From Schizochytrium sp. TIO01 (lineage: Eukaryota; Sar; Bigyra; Thraustochytrida; Thraustochytriidae), in contig SMSO01000008.1 in the NCBI GenBank assembly GCA_004764695.1, forward strand, positions 347,001 to 411,000: 64,000 nt of DNA, in the 5' to 3' direction. The translations under genes were made by a program, and so were the position numbers. The notes under the pieces are model-generated. The model was not told the origin of the DNA and did no database searches. It saw only the letters and a list, made by a program, of their open reading frames with translations. Numbering within the stretch: position 1 is the stretch's first letter; the number at the start of each line of letters is the position of its first letter. Shown here one piece after another: positions 58,634 to 64,000 of this stretch.

Positions 58634-60593
58634 GGAGTGAGCACGCGCTCCCTCCGAAGGGAAAACGAACAAAAAACCAGAATAGTGTGATATTTTATTT
58701 CCCTCCACCCCCAAACGTCCAATTCAGAAAATACCATATTTGGAGAGGGAGAATAGTAAAGAGAGAAGACAATCAAACGCGCTCAATTGCATTCATGGTC
58801 ATTATTCTTGTTGCTTCCCTACCTTTCTTAGATCAAATTTTCGAATCTTTCCTTTGCTGTATGGAAGATATTGGTTGCATTTGCTAAGGGAAACGCATGA
58901 CTTCTTTCACGAATGAGTTGTGCACATCGCTGACTTCTTCTCTTTCACTTGTATTCTCTATAATTTTGATCACTCTCTCTTACAATCTCGTACATATTGT
59001 TCGAGATTGATCTACGATGATAGATCTGCCAGTCCGCAAGCAAACACTCTGCAAAAAAAAGAAAAAAAAAAAAGAGAAAGAGGTCAAGTCTATGGAGTTA
59101 TTTTCTAATGAACTCTATGAGCATATGCAGCCAAGCCTTTGAATGAAGCGCCAAGGAATACGCTCGTATACGTTACCTCTATTGTATCAATCGTTTTCAT
59201 CTTTTCGAATACAGCAGTTTACTCCTGCAAGGTCTGAATTCTGTATGAGATAGGATACCAGTCTAAAGAAGTGCACTGAGTTCCAAGATTAGAATAAGCG
59301 TCAATGCATGCACACAAGCTGAGTGAGGCACGTATGCCTTTGTTTCAAAAAAAAATTGAAGAAGCTTGTATGACGCAAAGCTGTAAGGGCCATGTTGCGT
59401 GGCCAGCAGCTCGTATGCAGCTCGTATGCACCTCTCATTATCAAGGCCGCTTGCCAAGTATGTCCGCACACTCAAGGTCCATCATGTTATCAAGTTAATG
59501 AATGCACCAAGAAGCCCCTTCGCAAACAGTTGGTGCAGCAAATACTCTTGTGAAACGGGTTTGAAAGAATTGATGGTTTGTGGACTAGCTTCCCTTCGTT
59601 CCTCTCAAATTAGAATTTGGGCCTTGGAATGGCCTGCTGCTAGCAGATCGATTTGCAAATATTTTACATAGCTGACTATGCCCTTCAGATGGGAATGTAT
59701 GTATAGCTCAACTTTTCTAGGTTGAGCTTGGTCACTGTGCGCCAACGGGTGGCGCGTGTTGGATATCATATCTCGCATCACATTAAATATGTATGATTCG
59801 TGAGTCTGGCCTTCCTGTATCTGTGGAAAGGTTGCTTGTTTGACATCAAGCTGCACCAATCTCTCATTGAATTTTTGTACCTAGTCTGATGACTTTCTCT
59901 CTTGATTGTTGCCTTCACTTGTTGCTGTTATGTTGTTTCCCAGCGTTTTGAAAGATATTTTAATATGCCAGTGTCCCTCCAGGCTCTATGACTTAGTCTT
60001 TAAATGAACCACCGTTAGTCACATTCGTCGGTTAACTATTTGTAAACTACTGCTACTTCACTTGATCGATATCAAGAATATTTAATAAATGGCCTTTTTT
60101 CGTATTCCGTTTTCAAGCATTGTATTTATCGCGCACGGATGTGGAAACTTGATCAAGAAAGCGCAAGGCTTGATTGAGCAGACAGTCTATCATAGTCTAT
60201 CATAGTTCGAAGGCGAACAGGCCTTACAGGGAAGCCAGAATTCAGGAACTAAGAACTGAGTTTTACAATGACGCCTTCGAAAACAGCAAACAGAGAAAAG
60301 CTGTACCTCCGAGTCATTAATAGAAGAAGAGTACTCAAGAGTAGAGGGCAAGTGGTTTTAAAATTGAATGGGTGCAAAAGCAAAGCAAAATGTGTAAGGT
60401 TGATTGATATTGATTGAAGAGTCATTTAGTAGCGAACATCAGGCGACTTGCGTCACAAGCAGTCTCATTCATTCCCGCCCCGAGCGAGACCCAAGAAGTA
60501 CTAGCAGAACGACAGTCAGTATAAAGGGGAGAAAAATAAGATCAGTTCAGTGGCGCCAATCTGTACAGTTGAACTTGGCAAAAGCTTGCCAGT
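58634..60593. other. Intergenic between convergent genes, no gene seen
   Basis: AT-rich spacer between the last bZIP gene (+) and sarcosine dehydrogenase (-). Short frames at 58630-59859 lack domains. A duplicated TCTATCATAG lies near 60186-60205. It should contain the 3' ends and poly(A) sites of both neighbours. Confidence 0.5.
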
Positions 60594-63362
60594 TTAGTTG
60601 TACTGGCCCTTGACGCGCAAGTTCTTGGGGTCGAAGGGAGCAGAGTGCGACATGGTAGCATCGTGCATGGCGCCCTTGTCGCCAATCTGCCAGGTGCCCT
60701 CGTCGAGCCACTTCTTGGTGACCTTACCATCAGCGACATCGCGGCGGACGTAACCGTAAGCGATGCTGCGGCCGAGGGTGTGGCCGTAAGCGGTGGAGCG
60801 AATGAGACCGACACACTCGCCGTTGCGCCAGATGGACTCCATGCCGTGCAAGGGCACATCAGAGTCGTTGACGGTCAGGCACACGAGCTTCTTCTGGAGG
60901 CCATCGGCGCGCTGCTTCTGGAGAGCATCACGGCCAAGGAACTCAGGGCAGTCATCACGCTTGAGCTTGGAGAGAACGGTGAAGCCAATGTTGGCCTCGA
61001 GAGGGGTGTCGGCGTTGCTGAGATCAGCGTGCCAGTGACGGAAGGACTTCTCGGCGGAGAGAGAGTCGATGGCACGGTAGCCGGCATCGCGAACAGGGAC
61101 GTTGTTCTTGGCCTCGTACTCCTCACCAGCCTCACGGATGGCGCGGTACACATCGGCGGCGTACTCAGAGGGAGCGTGGATCTCAAAACCGAGCTCACCA
61201 ACGAAGGTGAGACGGAGGCAGTACACATCCTTGCCGGCGAGCTTGATCTCACGGCAGGTGGAGAACGGCTGAGACTTGTCAGAGAGGTCACCCTCGTTCA
61301 TGAGGCTCTCGAGGAGGGCACGGGAGTGGGGGCCCTGGACGGAGATCATGGCGTAGTCATCACTGTTGTCAGTGAGGGTGGCGTTGAAGCCCTTGGACTC
61401 GATGACCTTGTTGATCCACTCGAAGTCCTTGGTCACGGTGTTACCACCAGCGGCGAAGTAGTATCCAGAGTCATCCGGAAGGCGGGTCACGGTAAGATCA
61501 GCCTCGGTGCCACCACGCTCGTTACAGAGGGGGGTGTAGGTCACGGTACCGGGGACCTGCTTGTCCATGTCGGCACCACAGAGGTACTGAACGGCATCCT
61601 TGGCATCGGGGCCACGGAGGAAGAACTTTCCGAAGTAGGACTGGTCGAAGATAGCAACACCCTCACGAGCGGCACGGCACTCCTCGCCAACGACGGCGTG
61701 GTTCTTGGGCCAGTAGAAGGTGAGCTCCTCCTCAACGAGGTCAAGGTAGGTGTTGGTCTCGTGCTTGGGGATATCAGGGACAGCATCGGTGTCCTTCTTG
61801 GAGGGGGCAAGACGCCAGCCGCCATCCTCGTAGGCACCCCAGTAATCGTAGTCCTTGGGGGCGTTGTCGCTGAAGCGGGCATCATCCTTGGGGACAAACC
61901 AACCGGGACGCTCAAAGCCGTGGCGGGCCTGGAAGAAGCATCCGCGCTTGGCGAGGTCGTCGTAGAGGGCAGACTTGCGGGCACCACGGCCAGCCATGGC
62001 CTCATCGTGGGGGAAGACGATGGAGTAGGTCTTGGCGTAAGACTCGTGGGTACGGTCGAGAACCCACTTGGGGTCAGCGACAGTCTCGGGGTGGAAACGA
62101 GCACAGTCGAAGGAGAAGAGATCAAGGGAAGCAGAGCCCTCGGTGATCCAGGTGGCGACCTCGCGACCCATACCACCACCAAGCATCATACCCATGGAGT
62201 TGAAGCCGCAGGCGTTGAACATACCACGGACTCCAGGCTGGGGGCCAACAAGGGGCTTGTGGTCAGGGGTGAAGGACTCAGGACCGCAGACGGTAGACTT
62301 GATACCGACGGTCTCGACAGACGGGCAGCGGATGAGGGTACCCTCGAGGTTCTGGCCGAAGGTCTCCCAGTCAAGCTCGAAGAGACCGAAGGCAAAGCTC
62401 GGGTCAACGGCATCCCAGAACTCGGGGTTCTGCTCGTAGCCACCAATGGCCATGGCGTCACCCTGGGCCTTGAGGTAGATGGAGAGATCGTGGTCACGGA
62501 CGTTGGGGAGGCCACCGTGCATGCCGGGGATGTGCTCAGTGACAACGTAGGCGTGCTTCATGGCGAGAAGGGGAAGCTTGGCGTCAACCATGGCGGCGAC
62601 GTTGTTAGCCCAGGCGCCAGCAGCGTTGACGACCCACTTGGTCTTAATGCGGTGGCCAGAGGTGGTGGTCACAGCGGTAACCTGCTTGGCGTTGGTGCCG
62701 GGGGCAGCCTCGGTCTCGATGCCAGCGATGCCAACACCCTCAAAGATCTTGCCGCCGATCTTGCGAGCAGCCTTGGCGTAGGCGGTAACAATACCGGAGG
62801 GGTCAATGGTACCGTCAGTGGGGGAGTACATACCACCGTAGACGTCGTCAACAGCGATCAGAGGGTGGACATCCTGGATCTCGCTGGGCTTGAGAACGTG
62901 GCTCTCAATGCCGTAGTACTTGCCGATCTCAGTGAGACGCTCGTACTCAGCCATACGCTCACGGTTGGTGGCGATGAAGAGACCACCGTTCTCAGTCCAG
63001 TTAGCGGTCTCGGTCTCGACCTCGAGCTTCTTGCACATCTCGCGGGTGTAAGTGTGGAGCTCGACATCGATATCAGAGGGACGAAGACGCCAGAGCATAC
63101 CAGCACTGTGCCAGGTGGTACCGGCGGTGAGAGCATCCTTCTCAAGGAGAACGGCGTTGAGGCCGCGCTCCTGGAGGTGGTAGAGGACGGAGGATCCGAT
63201 GGAGCCACCACCAACGACAACAACATCAGCCTCGGTGGGGATATCGGGGGAGGCGTTGCTGGAGAGGGAAGCAACCTGCTGCTGGCCACGGACAGCACGC
63301 ACAGCGGCGCTCTTGGCGCGGATGCTGCGCTGCGTCAGGCCGCGAGCGGAACCGGAAAGCAT
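60594..63362 (-). CDS. SARDH: Sarcosine dehydrogenase, mitochondrial
   Basis: 922 aa (animal SARDH is close to this length). The ATG at 63362 is chosen; the longer frame starts at TTG. It oxidises sarcosine to glycine in mitochondria, passing one-carbon units to tetrahydrofolate and electrons to the ETF system (family knowledge). The N-terminus is Arg/Ser/Ala-rich without acids over the first 35 residues, a typical mitochondrial presequence. An FAD-binding GGGSIG motif lies at about 51-56, and TTWHSAGMLW carries the expected covalent-FAD His at about 85. Oxidoreductase domain to about 435, with the diagnostic CGPESFTPDHKPLVG and GCGFNSMGMMLGGG-type blocks; THESYAKTYSIVFPHDE follows; the folate-binding GcvT-like half starts near 560 and the protein ends PFDPKNLRVKGQY. 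These blocks fit SARDH better than dimethylglycine dehydrogenase. Codons are almost all C- or G-ending, quite unlike the bZIP genes, suggesting high expression. Confidence 0.95.
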   Translation of the reverse strand: MLSGSARGLTQRSIRAKSAAVRAVRGQQQVASLSSNASPDIPTEADVVVVGGGSIGSSVLYHLQERGLNAVLLEKDALTAGTTWHSAGMLWRLRPSDIDVELHTYTREMCKKLEVETETANWTENGGLFIATNRERMAEYERLTEIGKYYGIESHVLKPSEIQDVHPLIAVDDVYGGMYSPTDGTIDPSGIVTAYAKAARKIGGKIFEGVGIAGIETEAAPGTNAKQVTAVTTTSGHRIKTKWVVNAAGAWANNVAAMVDAKLPLLAMKHAYVVTEHIPGMHGGLPNVRDHDLSIYLKAQGDAMAIGGYEQNPEFWDAVDPSFAFGLFELDWETFGQNLEGTLIRCPSVETVGIKSTVCGPESFTPDHKPLVGPQPGVRGMFNACGFNSMGMMLGGGMGREVATWITEGSASLDLFSFDCARFHPETVADPKWVLDRTHESYAKTYSIVFPHDEAMAGRGARKSALYDDLAKRGCFFQARHGFERPGWFVPKDDARFSDNAPKDYDYWGAYEDGGWRLAPSKKDTDAVPDIPKHETNTYLDLVEEELTFYWPKNHAVVGEECRAAREGVAIFDQSYFGKFFLRGPDAKDAVQYLCGADMDKQVPGTVTYTPLCNERGGTEADLTVTRLPDDSGYYFAAGGNTVTKDFEWINKVIESKGFNATLTDNSDDYAMISVQGPHSRALLESLMNEGDLSDKSQPFSTCREIKLAGKDVYCLRLTFVGELGFEIHAPSEYAADVYRAIREAGEEYEAKNNVPVRDAGYRAIDSLSAEKSFRHWHADLSNADTPLEANIGFTVLSKLKRDDCPEFLGRDALQKQRADGLQKKLVCLTVNDSDVPLHGMESIWRNGECVGLIRSTAYGHTLGRSIAYGYVRRDVADGKVTKKWLDEGTWQIGDKGAMHDATMSHSAPFDPKNLRVKGQYN

Positions 63363-64000
63363 TTTCCTTAAGATTTGTAAAAAACTAGCCTCCTGTGTTG
63401 GTTGCAAAATGTCAAATTCAAATGCGGCACTGTTAGTCAACGAAATGTTCCTCTCGAACTTTTTGCCAAAATGCGACCGACCACGATTTAATGGCCTGCA
63501 TGATTTGGATATATAAGTAGGGCCGCATCATTTCTTCACATCTTAGCATCGTGCGATCTTTCACAGCATGGATTTGAAGGAATGTAAGCTTTGCGGCAGT
63601 CCTTAGCAAGCACACCTAAACCAGAATAGATTCGAACGAATGAGCATGACCTCATCCAAAGCAGACGAACGACATCGATGAAGATGCATCCTAGCAAGGA
63701 AACAAACATTGATTGCGTCCTGCTCATAACAGGTGAGACCAGCTTGAATGAAGAAGAAGAGCACGACACCCAACCTCGACGACAACAAGCAGGCAGGCAA
63801 GCGTTGCAGAGGCCTGTGGTGCCGTCGCGAGTGCGTCGACGGGATGCGTGGCTAGCTACCTAGCTCGAGCTCGAGCTCAAGCTCAAGGGACGTACCTGAA
63901 CGGATCAGCGATCGACTGTCAACACTGTCGAACGCCGCCGCGCGACCGACCTTCTCGATCGATCGGCGAGGGAATGAACGGGCAATAGAGAACTGCTGCT
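63363..64000. other. Upstream flank of sarcosine dehydrogenase
   Basis: Should contain the promoter and leader of the - strand dehydrogenase; a TATATA string at about 63508-63514 reads as a TATA-like box toward that gene, some 145 bases from its ATG. The last 200 bases are GC-richer and may belong to the leader of a gene beyond the window. No gene is supported. Confidence 0.45.

Noticed and set aside
60645-63371. Open frame of 908 codons on the + strand
   Set aside because: It is the codon-phase mirror of sarcosine dehydrogenase, made open by the dehydrogenase's biased codons. Its product is a Val/Gly/Glu/Leu-rich string without domains, while the - strand shows clear family blocks.

Overview
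This 64 kb window is nuclear DNA from a eukaryote. Its genes are intron-free, AT-rich spacers of 0.9 to 10 kb separate them, and microsatellites are abundant. No Shine-Dalgarno/operon structure is visible. The most plausible source is an intron-poor protist, perhaps a stramenopile of the labyrinthulomycete or oomycete type. That placement is inference from gene style (single-exon genes, large bZIP families, very strong codon bias in one metabolic gene) and was not tested.

The dominant feature is a multigene cluster of one protein family. Eleven open genes and one decayed copy lie between 618 and 58633. All run on the + strand except the one at 23108-24661. Ten of the eleven carry a canonical bZIP (N-x7-R-x9-L) and one (30274-31794) has lost the DNA-contact residues. 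In every gene the zipper is followed by a second conserved coil (core I-D-L-R-K-E-N-E-L-L-R) and then a conserved C-terminal domain of about 280 residues that I cannot assign to a known family. Three subgroups are visible by eye: A, the four left-hand genes (618-9729), which are neighbours and share N-terminal motifs; B, the genes at 19517, 38994, 43096, 48697 and 56855 plus the relic at 52307-53550; C, the pair at 23108-24661 and 30274-31794. The likely picture is repeated tandem duplication followed by diversification of the DNA-contact residues and of the C-terminal domain, with one copy turned into a putative non-DNA-binding partner and one decaying.

The right end carries an unrelated housekeeping gene, a mitochondrial sarcosine dehydrogenase (60594-63362, - strand). 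Its codon use is so biased that the opposite strand is open for more than 900 codons.

Layout: 0.6-9.7 kb, four close paralogues; 9.7-19.5 kb, a gene desert full of tetranucleotide repeats and GC-rich islets; 19.5-31.8 kb, three family members; 31.8-39 kb, an AT-rich spacer with one broken small ORF and some weak coding-like stretches; 39-50.4 kb, three members separated by repeat-rich DNA; 52.3-53.6 kb, the decayed member; 56.9-58.6 kb, the last member; 60.6-63.4 kb, sarcosine dehydrogenase. No rRNA, convincing tRNA, transposase, reverse transcriptase or CRISPR array was seen.
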